DNA of 64,000 nucleotides from Paraliobacillus quinghaiensis. Lineage in GTDB: Bacteria > Bacillota > Bacilli > Bacillales > Amphibacillaceae. The stretch is from NCBI RefSeq assembly GCF_003426025.1, contig NZ_QJSH01000010.1:55781-119780 (forward strand), in the 5' to 3' direction. Every line of letters begins with the position of its first letter. Within the stretch, counting starts at the first letter, position 1. Positions 25,518 to 37,181 of this stretch are shown piece by piece. Under the pieces are notes generated by a model, which made no database searches, had not been told where the DNA came from, and worked only from the letters and a program-made list of their open reading frames with translations. The translations under genes and the position numbers were made by a program.

Positions 25518-27344
25518 ATGTCTTATCAATTAAGAGTGACGTTATTAGTCCTGCTTGACTCCGTTATTGTTAGTTCAGCGATTTTTATTGCTTCGTGGGT
25601 TGTCTATCCATCGACTTCCGTTTGGTCGATGGATACGATCCTAATTAGTTCAATCGCACTTTTATTATTCCATCACCTATATGCAAGTCTTTATCAGCTT
25701 TACAATAAAGTCTGGTCATATGCTAGTGTAGGAGAACTAATTTCTATTGTTAAAGCTATTACTTTCTCGATTTTATCTACCGCAATTATTCAATTATTAG
25801 TAAATGATTTCACAATGTATCGACGTGCATTAATCGTTACCTGGATGTTACATATTATCTTTATTGGAGGATCACGCTTTTTCTGGCGTGTTTTCCGGGA
25901 TCGATTTATTGCATCGGAAAAAAACCAAAAGAATACATTGATTGTAGGTGCTGGCGCAGCTGGTGCCATGTTTGCACGTCAGTTAAAAAATGAACCACAT
26001 AATACAGATCTTTGCCCTGTTGCATTTGTTGATGATGATTTCACCAAACATAAAATGCAATTGTATGGTATTCCTGTAGTGGGTGACACCGGGGACATTT
26101 CGCGAATTGTACAAGAGATGGATATCGATCATATTGTCATTGCCATTCCTTCACTAAAAAATGGGGAATTAACCGATGTGATCACTGCGTGTAATCAAAC
26201 AGATGCAAAGGTACAAATGCTACCAAAAATTGAAGACTTGGCAACTGGACGTGTTTCCGTTAGTGCGCTTCGTAATGTTGATGTGGAAGATGTCTTAGGG
26301 CGTGAACCAGTAAAATTAGATTTAGGAAAGATCGCAGAGTTTGTTACAGGTAACACAGTTATGATCACTGGTGCGGGTGGATCGATAGGTTCAGAGATTT
26401 GTCGTCAATTGATGCGTTTTAGTCCTAGTAAAATATTATTAGTGGGTCATGGTGAATTTAGTATTTATTCCATTGATATGGAACTACGTCAGACATTTAA
26501 AAACAAAGATACTGAAATCATTCCAATTATTGGGGATGTGCAAGACCGGAAGCGTATATTTGAAATTGTAGAAAAGTATCATCCAACGATGGTCTATCAT
26601 GCAGCAGCGCATAAACACGTACCGCTAATGGAATATAATCCACATGAAGCGATAAAGAACAACATAATTGGAACGAAAAATGTTACCGATGCATGTGACA
26701 CTTATGGTGTAGATACATTTGTGTTAGTTTCAACCGATAAATCTGTCAATCCAACAAATGTGATGGGTGCAACAAAACGTCTAGCTGAGATGGTCGTACA
26801 AAGCTTAGCAAAACGTAGTCAAACCAAATTTGTTGCTGTACGATTTGGTAATGTATTAGGTAGTCGTGGCAGCGTCATTCCATTATTCAAGAAACAAATT
26901 GAAAGTGGAGGGCCAGTTACCGTTACACACCCAGATATGACCCGTTACTTTATGACGATCCCAGAGGCTTCAAGATTAGTGATTCAAGCTGGAACACTAG
27001 CCCAAGGTGGCGAAATATTTGTTCTTGATATGGGTGAACCAGTTAAGATTGTTGACCTTGCGAGAAACTTGATCAAATTATCTGGTTATACCGAAGAAGA
27101 AATTCCAATTGCATATTCTGGCATTCGACCAGGTGAAAAGATGTATGAAGAATTATTAGGTGATGGCGAAATTTTGCCAGGTGAAGTTTATGAGAAGATC
27201 TATGTAGGACGCACAATAGATGTTGATATCGATAGATTACTAGACTTAATCGATCGATTTGAGGGATTAACGAAAGAAGAATTAAAAGATGCATTAATGG
27301 GCATTGTTTATGCAGAGAAAGAATTGAAGGCTGTTGAAGGGTAA
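25518..27344 (+). CDS. membrane-bound UDP-GlcNAc 4,6-dehydratase (EpsC/CapD/PglF type)
   Basis: The 608-residue protein has four N-terminal membrane helices (about 8-110), a CoA-binding-like Rossmann part (GAGAAGAMFARQ, about 143), and a C-terminal SDR dehydratase domain (MITGAGGSIGSE, YHAAAHKHVPLME, STDKSVNPTNVMGATK). The catalytic Tyr of the usual YxxxK is Met here (MGATK), as in other long membrane-type dehydratases. Activity should give UDP-4-keto-6-deoxy-GlcNAc, leading towards N,N'-diacetylbacillosamine, FucNAc or QuiNAc type sugars. It lies 26 bp after galU, so probably in the same operon. The soluble PseB at 36168 is a separate enzyme with different stereochemistry. Confidence 0.9.
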   Translation: MSYQLRVTLLVLLDSVIVSSAIFIASWVVYPSTSVWSMDTILISSIALLLFHHLYASLYQLYNKVWSYASVGELISIVKAITFSILSTAIIQLLVNDFTMYRRALIVTWMLHIIFIGGSRFFWRVFRDRFIASEKNQKNTLIVGAGAAGAMFARQLKNEPHNTDLCPVAFVDDDFTKHKMQLYGIPVVGDTGDISRIVQEMDIDHIVIAIPSLKNGELTDVITACNQTDAKVQMLPKIEDLATGRVSVSALRNVDVEDVLGREPVKLDLGKIAEFVTGNTVMITGAGGSIGSEICRQLMRFSPSKILLVGHGEFSIYSIDMELRQTFKNKDTEIIPIIGDVQDRKRIFEIVEKYHPTMVYHAAAHKHVPLMEYNPHEAIKNNIIGTKNVTDACDTYGVDTFVLVSTDKSVNPTNVMGATKRLAEMVVQSLAKRSQTKFVAVRFGNVLGSRGSVIPLFKKQIESGGPVTVTHPDMTRYFMTIPEASRLVIQAGTLAQGGEIFVLDMGEPVKIVDLARNLIKLSGYTEEEIPIAYSGIRPGEKMYEELLGDGEILPGEVYEKIYVGRTIDVDIDRLLDLIDRFEGLTKEELKDALMGIVYAEKELKAVEG

Positions 27345-27429
27345 AAATTTTACAGAAATTCTCTTTTTGTCCTATTAATACATGACAGAATCTGCTAAAC
27401 TTATACAGGTTACGATGTTTAAGAATGGT

Positions 27430-27545
27430 AATGTCTCCTTTACCACTATCAACCGGAGGCACTCGGCTATGCTGTGGGTCAAGCGACCTTAGACACTTGT
27501 TGTCAGTAGTGTGGTGGTGAGGTGGGGTTAAATGCCCCGATTAAG
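27430..27545 (+). ncRNA. structured RNA candidate in the polysaccharide leader (EAR/epsC-RNA-like)
   Basis: No frame is open here, but the sequence is GC-richer than its surroundings and rich in short helices: ACCAC (27442-27446) with GTGGT (about 27512), GGTC-AAGC-GACC (27477-27488), GACA-CTTGT-TGTC (27492-27504), and GGGG...CCCC (about 27523-27538). Polysaccharide operons of Bacillus carry the EAR (epsC RNA) processive antitermination element, and an operon of about 19 kb follows. The family assignment is a guess from position and general look; a covariance search would decide. Confidence 0.4.
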
Positions 27546-27605
27546 AAGATAAAAGGAAGAATAGTAAATTTGCAAAATAGGAAAGAAACATATAAAGTGA
27601 AACTT

Positions 27606-27768
27606 CCCTCAGTGAGCACTTTCTTTGTTTTCACTGAGGGTTAGTTAAACCAATCCGGCCTTTACGGGCAGTTACCCCACATTGTTTATGTGTGGAGGTA
27701 ATACTGCCCGTTAATGCGGGGAAAATAATTAGCTACTAATTTTATTAATGATTAGTAGCTAATTTACA
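27606..27768 (+). other. three consecutive stem-loops upstream of the prepilin gene
   Basis: Stem 1: CCCTCAGTGA/TCACTGAGGG (27606-27615, 27631-27640). Stem 2: ACGGGCAGT/ACTGCCCGT (27664-27672, 27703-27711) with inner TACC/GGTA and CCACA/TGTGG pairs. Stem 3: TTAGCTACTAAT/ATTAGTAGCTAA (27729-27740, 27751-27762). None has a clear T-tract, so they are not plain terminators; they look like parts of one untranslated leader. Confidence 0.6.
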
Positions 27769-27783
27769 TTATGGAAGTGAGAC

Positions 27784-28194
27784 ATGAGAAAGCTTAAAGA
27801 AATAAAGAAACTAAAAAATGAAGCGGGATTTACTTTGATTGAAGTATTATCTGTGCTTGTCATTTTAGGTGTCATTGCAGCAATTGCTGTTCCATCTGTT
27901 TACGGGATTATTGAGAATAGCAAGAGAGAAGTTTGTTACGTTAACCAAGCAGAAATTGAACGTATGTATGAAGATTATTTAGTTTTAGAAGAATTAGAGC
28001 ACTCTGATCAGCGCTTTACTAATTATTTGAGAGATAATCATTTAAATGAAAGTAATGATCATGGTGAATATAGTTACATCGATGGAAAGGTCCATTGTAG
28101 TATACATTCTGATAATGAATTGCCAGAAGTAGAGGTACCAGATATACCAGAAGTACCTGAAGACAATGAAGGTGGAAGTGTTCCTTTTTTATAA
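27784..28194 (+). CDS. orphan type IV prepilin-like protein
   Basis: ATG after GGAAGTGAG. A short basic leader (MRKLKEIKKLKNEAG) precedes the prepilin peptidase/methylation motif GFTLIEV and a hydrophobic helix, so cleavage after Gly and methylation of Phe is expected. The mature part is only about 120 residues, with two Cys (in REVCYVN and KVHCSIH) and an acidic Pro-rich tail (ELPEVEVPDIPEVPEDNEG). It resembles ComGC-type pseudopilins, but no pilin assembly ATPase, platform protein or peptidase is in the window. Why it lies within a polysaccharide operon is unknown; it may use the ComG machinery elsewhere. Confidence 0.8.
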   Translation: MRKLKEIKKLKNEAGFTLIEVLSVLVILGVIAAIAVPSVYGIIENSKREVCYVNQAEIERMYEDYLVLEELEHSDQRFTNYLRDNHLNESNDHGEYSYIDGKVHCSIHSDNELPEVEVPDIPEVPEDNEGGSVPFL

Positions 28195-29086
28195 TAGGGT
28201 ATTTGTGGGAACGGATAATAACTGATAGTGAATACACCAGTTTCCCATATATAAATATATGGTCGGAATTATTATAAAATTTATATGATTACTTTAGAAA
28301 AGAATGAATGTGATTGAATAACAGAGCGGAACTGACTAGTGTTTATAGACCAACACAATATATAGTGTGTTTTAACCCTTAAAAATCAACAAATAACACA
28401 ATATATGGATTTTATCTATTGTATATACTCTTTTTTGATTAATCGAAAAAGATAAAAAAGGCTATTTTAAACTAAAATATGGAAGTGTTAATTTTGAAAA
28501 CGTTGATTTACCGGGCTTTATAACTGGGTAAATACGGAAAAAAGATTGAATATAGATAAGGAACTGACTATCGTAGTTAGATTAACACAATATGTAGTAT
28601 TGGAAATGGTGTAAATTTGCACTTTTAATACAATATATTGATTATATCTATAGTGCATACTCTTTTTTGATCAATCGAAAAAGATAAAAAGGTCTATTTC
28701 AACCTAAAATCTGGAAGTTTAAATTTTAAAAACGTTGATTTGACGGGCTTTTCATATTCCTAAAAATGGAAAAATGATTGAATAAAATCAAGGAACTGAC
28801 TATCGAGCTTAGATTGAACGCTAGAAACCTTGCGGGATAAGGTTTTGAGGCTTGTTTAGTGAGAATTATAGATTGATTGAATGGTATATATAATAGGAAG
28901 AAACTCGATTTAGGGAGGTAAATGCGAGAATATCTAATCCGTATTTGTTAGGTAGATTGAATAGATATTACGAGGTGGCTATTAGAGGTAGATAACAATT
29001 TTAGTGGTTTAGTAGTTGGTTGGAAATGTAGAGAATTCCAAATAAGTCCTAACTCACTAAAATAACTTTACGAGGAGTGTAGCTGG
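28195..29086. other. 0.9-kb non-coding stretch between the prepilin and the glycan assembly operon
   Basis: No gene of credible size on either strand. The middle is built on a 232-bp tandem duplication (separate entry). The last part holds AAACCTTGC...AAGGTTTT (about 28826-28846), a terminator-like hairpin, and a nine-codon frame ATG 28922 to TAG 28951 (MREYLIRIC) with a consensus GGGAGGTAA site. The latter could be a leader peptide or the stub of a lost gene. Confidence 0.6.
28313..28808 (+). repeat. 232-bp tandem direct repeat, two copies plus a partial third
   Basis: The anchor GGAACTGACTA begins at 28328, 28560 and 28792, exactly 232 bp apart each time. Conserved inside each unit: ACACAATAT, a TACTCTTTTTTGAT block followed by AATCGAAAAAGATAAAAA (the two form an imperfect stem), and AAAACGTTGATTT near the end. 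Third copy stops after about 30 bp. Between-unit identity is about 75-80% by eye. Confidence 0.85.
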
Positions 29087-29716
29087 ATGTATATGAAGGT
29101 TAAAAGATTCATAGATATTATTCTTTCTTTAATAGGACTTATTGTCTTATCACCCATTTTTTTAATTCTAATAATTGCTATTAAGACCGAATCAAGAGGA
29201 CCGGTTCTTTTTAAGCAAAAGCGTGTTGGAATAAACAAAACACATTTTAATATACTGAAGTTCAGAACTATGCGGATAGATACGCCTAAGGACACTCCAA
29301 CTCATTTATTAGAAAACCCTGATCAATACATTACTAAAATGGGGAAGTTTTTAAGAAAGACTTCTCTTGATGAGTTACCGCAGATTTGGAATATCTTTGT
29401 TGGCCAAATGAGTATTATTGGGCCAAGACCAGCGCTATGGAATCAATATGATTTGATTGATGAACGAGATAAATATGGTGCCAATGATGTACCACCTGGA
29501 TTGACTGGATGGGCACAAATCAATGGTAGAGATGAACTTCCTATTGAGCTAAAGGCAAAGTTAGATGGCGAGTACGTTTCGAGAATTAGTCTTTGGATGG
29601 ATGTTAAGTGCTTCTTTGGGACAATCGTAAGTGTTGTTAAAAGTGACGGGGTTGTTGAAGGTAGTATTGCTTCAAAGAAGGAAACTGTTAGTAGCAAGGA
29701 GAGTACTTCTAAATGA
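29087..29716 (+). CDS. sugar transferase, polyprenyl-phosphate priming enzyme (PglC/EpsL-like)
   Basis: GGAG lies 9 nt before ATG 29087. The 209-residue protein is the small monotopic phosphoglycosyl transferase type: a hydrophobic re-entrant helix (about 10-32), then FKQKRVG, FRTMR, LRKTSLDELPQ with the catalytic Asp-Glu pair, IIGPRPAL, and PGLTGWAQINGRDE. It loads the first sugar phosphate onto undecaprenyl phosphate, starting the repeat unit. A bacillosamine-type sugar from the EpsC-like dehydratase is a possible donor (inference). The next gene overlaps by 4 bp. Confidence 0.93.
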   Translation: MYMKVKRFIDIILSLIGLIVLSPIFLILIIAIKTESRGPVLFKQKRVGINKTHFNILKFRTMRIDTPKDTPTHLLENPDQYITKMGKFLRKTSLDELPQIWNIFVGQMSIIGPRPALWNQYDLIDERDKYGANDVPPGLTGWAQINGRDELPIELKAKLDGEYVSRISLWMDVKCFFGTIVSVVKSDGVVEGSIASKKETVSSKESTSK

Positions 29717-30585
29717 AAAAAATACTGATAACGGGGAAAAATAGTTATGTAGGGAAGAACCTTGAAAGGTGGCTCGGAAATTATCCTGATGGGTATTCAA
29801 TAGATTTGATTAGTCTAAGAAATGATTCATGGAAAGAAACGGACTTCTCTGTATATGATGTTGTGTTTCATGTTGCTGGAATTGCTCATGTCTCTTCAGA
29901 TCCTAAAATGGAGGAACTGTATTATAAAGTAAATCGTGATTTAACAATAGAAACTGCCAAAAAAGCAAAAGCCGAAGGTGTGAGGCAGTTTATTTTTATG
30001 AGTAGTATTATAGTATATGGTGATAGTAGTAGTGAAGAAAGAGTGATTGATAAAAATACAACACCTACTCCTAGTAACTTTTATGGTAATAGTAAACTGC
30101 AGGCAGAAGAAGGTATCAAATCATTAGATAGTAAAGATTTCAAAATTGCTGTTATCAGACCCCCAATGATTTATGGGAAAGACTCAAAAGGTAATTACCC
30201 TAAGCTTGCCAAAATAGCTCAAAGTCTACCTGTATTTCCTGATGTAGATAATAAGCGTAGTATGCTTCATATTGATAACCTTAGTGAGTTTATTAGGGTT
30301 ATAGTTGATCATGAAGATAGTGGGTTGTTTTTTCCGCAGAACAGCGAATATGTTAGGACTAGTGAAATGGTAAAGATTATTGCTGAAATTCACGGTAAGA
30401 GGATTAAACTTACTAAGATATTCAATCCAATTTTAAACCTTATCGGATTTAAGATTGGAGTTATTAATAAAGCGTTTGGTAATTTGGTTTACGAAAAAAA
30501 TATGAGTATATATAAGGAGAATTACCAGATAAGAGATTTTAGAAGCTCATTAGAATTGTCAGAGTTGGAGAGTGGACAAGAATGA
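29713..30585 (+). CDS. NAD-dependent sugar epimerase/dehydratase (extended SDR)
   Basis: A 290-residue extended SDR. The nucleotide-binding motif is GKNSYVGKNL (residues 7-16), the catalytic Ser is in FMSSIIVYG, and the YxxxK pair is in FYGNSKLQAEE. It belongs to the WbpV/capsular 4-ketoreductase or epimerase group that often follows a priming transferase and makes the first sugar; here it would reduce a 4-keto sugar or epimerise at C4. The exact reaction is not shown. It overlaps both neighbours by 4 bp. Confidence 0.82.
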   Translation: MKKILITGKNSYVGKNLERWLGNYPDGYSIDLISLRNDSWKETDFSVYDVVFHVAGIAHVSSDPKMEELYYKVNRDLTIETAKKAKAEGVRQFIFMSSIIVYGDSSSEERVIDKNTTPTPSNFYGNSKLQAEEGIKSLDSKDFKIAVIRPPMIYGKDSKGNYPKLAKIAQSLPVFPDVDNKRSMLHIDNLSEFIRVIVDHEDSGLFFPQNSEYVRTSEMVKIIAEIHGKRIKLTKIFNPILNLIGFKIGVINKAFGNLVYEKNMSIYKENYQIRDFRSSLELSELESGQE

Positions 30586-31355
30586 ACGATTTAAAAAGTC
30601 ATGATGTTTTAGAGCCTTTAGTTTCAATTATAATGCCAGCATATAATTGTGCAGATTATATTGGAATTACTATTAAATCTGTTATAGGTCAAACATATAA
30701 AAATTGGGAAATCATTATAATTGATGATTGTTCTACCGATAATACTGAAGCAATAGTAAAAGATTTTATATCCATGGATAATAGAATAAAATATTTTAAG
30801 TTGGAAAAGAATTCTGGAGCTGCGGTGGCCAGAAATAAAGCAATTGACCTTGCAGAAGGGGAATATATAGCTTTTCTTGATAGTGATGATGTTTGGTTTC
30901 CAGAAAAATTAGAAAAGCAGATTAAAGTAATGAAAGAAAACGGCTATAACTTTACATGTACCAGTTATACAAAGATTGATGAACAAGGAAACTACCTTAA
31001 TCGTACAATTAGAGCGCGGAGTAGAAGTGATTATGATGGAGTTTTAAAAACCTGTCCAGGAAACTCAACAGTTATATATAACGCATATGAATTAGGGAAA
31101 TTCAAAATTCCAGATATAAAAAAGAGAAATGATTATGTAATGTGGTTACAGGTAATAAAAAAGGAAAAGTATTTACATGGTCTAGAAGAACCTTTGAGTA
31201 GCCACCGTATCAGGACGAATGCAATATCCAGTAATAAATCGAGTTTAGTAGGTTATCATTGGAGGGTCTACAGAGAAATAGAGCATTTATCTATTATTAA
31301 GTCGAGTTATCTAATTGCCTATTGGATTATTGTGACGCTATTCAAATTAAGGTAG
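30582..31355 (+). CDS. family 2 glycosyltransferase
   Basis: The 257-residue protein is a GT-A enzyme: VSIIMPAYNCADYIG at the N-terminus, IIIDDCSTDNT, NSGAAVARNKAI, and DSDDVWFPEKL with the DxD-type metal site. A hydrophobic helix near the C-terminus (about 238-252) may anchor it in the membrane. The donor sugar is unknown. It starts inside the stop of the previous gene (ATGA). Confidence 0.9.
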   Translation: MNDLKSHDVLEPLVSIIMPAYNCADYIGITIKSVIGQTYKNWEIIIIDDCSTDNTEAIVKDFISMDNRIKYFKLEKNSGAAVARNKAIDLAEGEYIAFLDSDDVWFPEKLEKQIKVMKENGYNFTCTSYTKIDEQGNYLNRTIRARSRSDYDGVLKTCPGNSTVIYNAYELGKFKIPDIKKRNDYVMWLQVIKKEKYLHGLEEPLSSHRIRTNAISSNKSSLVGYHWRVYREIEHLSIIKSSYLIAYWIIVTLFKLR

Positions 31356-31410
31356 TATTCATTATTTGTACTTTAATTGTAGTCTATAGAGAGAGGTGCA
31401 AAAAATAGAT

Positions 31411-32667
31411 ATGTTAGAAAGACAAAATCGAAAGCAGGTTAGCACCTTAGAAATATTTTTGTTTATTTTTTCTATGTCTTTCGCTCCCCAATATTTACCT
31501 ATTGATGTAAGACCTGTAATATACTTTTTTTGGATATTAGTAAGTTTATCAAGAGGGGGTTATTTTAACGATATTATAATTACTAGGTATGTAAGAAACA
31601 CGCTAATATTTTTATTACTGATTAGTATATATAGTGCAATTGTTGTTTTAACTTCTTCCTCAGGGGATCACTATGTTTATATTAGGTATATTAGAGCTTT
31701 CTTAGCGTTGTCCGTTATTATACTCTATATCAGTAATTCAACCATAAATATAAAAAAATTAATTAATAGTTTTGTATTAATATTATTTTTGCATTCGTTA
31801 ATAATAATAGTAGAAATAATATTACCTGAAATTAGGGAACTAATGTATCCTTTTTCAGGATCGAGTAGGAAATTTTATGCGTATAGAGCCAATGGTTTAG
31901 TCAATTCATATGATCTTGCAGGGATTTATACAAACTTCGGTCTATTACTCTCCTCGGTAATGTATATACAGAGTCGGCAGAAGAAATATTTAATTATTAG
32001 TCTGGTTAGCATTTTAGCAACTATTTTCACGTCAAGATTAAGTATTATTGCTATGATTTTTATACTTATGTTTATACTGAAAAAATCTAATGAAAATAGA
32101 GTTGTCATATTCAAAGTTTTTATATCGATAATATTTATAATCACTGGGACTATAGGAATAGGATTATGGACTATAACGACAGATGTTTTTCCATTAATGA
32201 GGTCATATATCTTTAGTTACAGTTGGGCGGATGAATTATATTTAAATATAATTGAAACATATTCAGATGATGATGTAGGAAGTTTGTTAACTAATCATTT
32301 TGTTTTCGGCTTGGAATCAGTACAAACTTTTTTATTTGGAAAAGGACTTGAAGGTCCTGCTGACCCTGGTTACAGCAAAATCTATAATTCGATTGGCCTT
32401 ATAGGTATTGTTCTTATAACCTTTTATTATTTATATCAATGGTTTTATATAAATAATTTTAAGTATAGAAACTTCAATAGTTACTACTATCTGGTATATA
32501 TATCATTGATTTATATACTGCTAACTATGTTAGTTGGGAATTTTAAAATATTATTTTTCTTTTCTACTAGCCTGTTCGAATTAATGAGTATATTAATTAT
32601 TTCATATGAATTTTTTATTCGACAAAAAAATGGTATAACTAAAAAAGGCAATGAATTGAGGTTATAA
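31411..32667 (+). CDS. O-antigen/capsule polymerase (Wzy-like)
   Basis: ATG 31411 is chosen because the GTG at 31396 overlaps the AGAGAGGTG site. The roughly 418-residue protein has about 10-12 hydrophobic helices and a large polar loop (about residues 275-320, DDDVGSLLTNHFVFGL and FGKGLEGPADPGYS) of the kind found in Wzy polymerases. Sequence similarity in this family is weak, so the call rests on topology and position among glycosyltransferases and Wzx. It would join lipid-linked repeat units outside the membrane. Confidence 0.75.
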   Translation: MLERQNRKQVSTLEIFLFIFSMSFAPQYLPIDVRPVIYFFWILVSLSRGGYFNDIIITRYVRNTLIFLLLISIYSAIVVLTSSSGDHYVYIRYIRAFLALSVIILYISNSTINIKKLINSFVLILFLHSLIIIVEIILPEIRELMYPFSGSSRKFYAYRANGLVNSYDLAGIYTNFGLLLSSVMYIQSRQKKYLIISLVSILATIFTSRLSIIAMIFILMFILKKSNENRVVIFKVFISIIFIITGTIGIGLWTITTDVFPLMRSYIFSYSWADELYLNIIETYSDDDVGSLLTNHFVFGLESVQTFLFGKGLEGPADPGYSKIYNSIGLIGIVLITFYYLYQWFYINNFKYRNFNSYYYLVYISLIYILLTMLVGNFKILFFFSTSLFELMSILIISYEFFIRQKNGITKKGNELRL

Positions 32668-32669
32668 AC

Positions 32670-33476
32670 TTGAAAGTTAAAATAAAAATGGCTTTTATTG
32701 TATTATGCTATCGTGAAACAAGAGATTTAATAAAATTGATTAATAACTTGAAAGAGCACAGAGAAGAACTAGCAATAGTTATTGTAAATAGCTACTACGA
32801 CGAAGCTACAAAGGCTGAATTTGAAAAGATCGCAAATGAAAATAATTGCGATTTTTTAAATATAGAAAACAAAGGGTATGGATATGGAAATAATCGCGGA
32901 ATGGAATATGCAAATGAAAAGTATCAATACGACTTCCTTTGTATTTGTAATCCGGACATAGTTTTCGAAAATTTTCCAATAGATCATCTAACTAAAGATC
33001 TACATGGGTCTATAATTGCACCGAGTATAATCACTAAAAATGGAAAGAAGCAAAACCCTTATTATTACTTTCATGTTCCTTTAGTAGATTGGTTAAAATA
33101 TGTAGGTTTAACTAAAAATAAAAAGTTAGCATATTACTTAGGAGTAGCAATAAATAAAATTTTCAGAATAACTTTAGACAATTTAAACTTTAAAGCCAAA
33201 GTGAAGGTGTATGCCTGTCATGGAGCTTGTTTTTTCATTGGAAATATAGCTGCAAAAAAATTAGGATTACCATTTAACGAAGAGATGTTCTTGTTTCATG
33301 AAGAAGAACACTTAGCGCGTTTAACAAATAAGCTAAGCATCCCCATACTCTATGATAAAGGTATTAAAGTATTACACTTTGAAGATGGAAGTTCTGAAAG
33401 TATAAAAGATTCAACTTTCAAGTATATGAAGCAATCCTATACAGAATACTACCATTTTTGGAGAAATAGAGACTAA
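32670..33476 (+). CDS. family 2 glycosyltransferase, rhamnosyltransferase-like
   Basis: TTG start 8 nt after GAGG. The 268-residue protein has a WbbL-like GT2 pattern: AFIVLCYRETRDL, IVIVNSYYD, IENKGYGYGNNRGMEYA (a shared feature of this class), FLCICNPDIVF as the DxD-like site, ACHGACFFIG and MFLFHEEEHL. WbbL-type enzymes often move rhamnose or a hexose. With rmlACDB in the locus, rhamnose is a plausible donor, but this is inference. Confidence 0.85.
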   Translation: MKVKIKMAFIVLCYRETRDLIKLINNLKEHREELAIVIVNSYYDEATKAEFEKIANENNCDFLNIENKGYGYGNNRGMEYANEKYQYDFLCICNPDIVFENFPIDHLTKDLHGSIIAPSIITKNGKKQNPYYYFHVPLVDWLKYVGLTKNKKLAYYLGVAINKIFRITLDNLNFKAKVKVYACHGACFFIGNIAAKKLGLPFNEEMFLFHEEEHLARLTNKLSIPILYDKGIKVLHFEDGSSESIKDSTFKYMKQSYTEYYHFWRNRD

Positions 33477-33514
33477 ATTAACTGGTATAAAAATAACGAA
33501 AGTAAGGGGATATC

Positions 33515-34642
33515 ATGAAGGGTATATTCATCTATTATAAAAAGATTAACTATAGCAATCTATCAGGAATAGATAAAAAAGTATTGTGGCAATTAGAGGC
33601 TTTTAGAGAAAATGGGATTGACTGCGAGTTAGTAATTTTAGACAAAAACAAAGAATCGTTTTTTCAAACATTAATGGATCAATTTCTTGTTAGTATCCCC
33701 TACGGAAATAGGTATCCTGAATGGAAATATAGTGAAAAATATAATAATATTGACTTTATTTATTTTCGAAGACCTACATGTTTCACTGTCCATATGCTAA
33801 AAGTATTTTCCGAAATTAAAGAAAATAACCCAAAAGTAAAAACTATATTAGAGATCCCTACCTATCCCTATGATAAGGAAATGAAGGTGAAACTTAGGTA
33901 TTTTCCGTTATTTATTAAGGATATTTATAATCGTTCAAAATTACATCAAATTATAGATAGAATAGCAGTTCAAAATGATATTGATACTTTATTTAGTATA
34001 CCAACAATTAATTTTACCAATGGTATTAAGGTTGATGATATTAAGATACGGCAACCATTAGAACAAAATGATTCAAACCAAATTAACCTTTGTGCAGTAG
34101 CAAGTTTAAACCCATGGCAAGGGTATGAAAGAGTAATTCAGGGAATATTTAACTATTATGAAAATAATGGAAAAAGAAATATAGTTTTACATTTAGTGGG
34201 GGATGGTTCAGAACGCCAACACTATGAAAGGTTAGTTAAAGATTATAAATTAGAAAATAGTGTGCTGTTTTATGGTAGTTTATTTGGCGAAGATCTTAAT
34301 AAGGTATATAATATTTGCGATTTAGCATTAGATGCATTTGGTAGATATAAAACTGAAAATTCTATGTCTACATCACTCAAAAGTAGAGAGTATCTAGCCA
34401 AAGGGATTCCAATTGTATCAGGCTGTAAAGTTGATTTGTTAGAAGATAATTCACCTTATTATTTGGAATTCCCTAGTGATAGCTCATCAATTGATATGAA
34501 TAAAATTGTTAAGTTTTATGATGAAATATACGGTAATGGAGAATCGAAGTTATCTGTAGCAGAAAAGATTCGAAAATATGCATATAAAGTTTGTGATGTC
34601 TCAACTACTATGAAGGATGTAGTTGAGTATATAAAGAACTAA
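33515..34642 (+). CDS. family 4 glycosyltransferase
   Basis: A 375-residue GT-B enzyme. The C-terminal half has the GT4 layout: NLCAVASLNPWQGYERVIQGI, LHLVGDGSERQHYERLV, VLFYGSLFGEDLNKVYNICD, and SLKSREYLAKGIPIVSGCK with the Glu of the ExxxxG-type donor site. The N-terminal acceptor half is divergent, which is normal. The linkage made is unknown. AAGGGG precedes the ATG. Confidence 0.85.
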   Translation: MKGIFIYYKKINYSNLSGIDKKVLWQLEAFRENGIDCELVILDKNKESFFQTLMDQFLVSIPYGNRYPEWKYSEKYNNIDFIYFRRPTCFTVHMLKVFSEIKENNPKVKTILEIPTYPYDKEMKVKLRYFPLFIKDIYNRSKLHQIIDRIAVQNDIDTLFSIPTINFTNGIKVDDIKIRQPLEQNDSNQINLCAVASLNPWQGYERVIQGIFNYYENNGKRNIVLHLVGDGSERQHYERLVKDYKLENSVLFYGSLFGEDLNKVYNICDLALDAFGRYKTENSMSTSLKSREYLAKGIPIVSGCKVDLLEDNSPYYLEFPSDSSSIDMNKIVKFYDEIYGNGESKLSVAEKIRKYAYKVCDVSTTMKDVVEYIKN

Positions 34643-34716
34643 ATGAAATCATTTAGTTGACAGAATGCTTTAATAATAGTTAGGTGGAAAATTATCGATA
34701 GAAAAGAGGTGATCTG

Positions 34717-37136
<2,420 letters not shown>

Positions 37137-37181
37137 TTTTTATTTTTGTCCTATTTCAATGGAATGGAAAGGAAGTTAAAC

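Noticed and set aside
27073..27462. 129-residue minus-strand frame
   Set aside because: Shadow of the EpsC-type dehydratase gene running into the leader RNA.
28353..28368. Exact match to the NrdR box consensus (ACACAATATATAGTGT) inside the 232-bp repeat
   Set aside because: A single AT-rich palindrome, not kept in the second copy, with no nrd gene near; probably chance, although the paired boxes at 15982 are credible.
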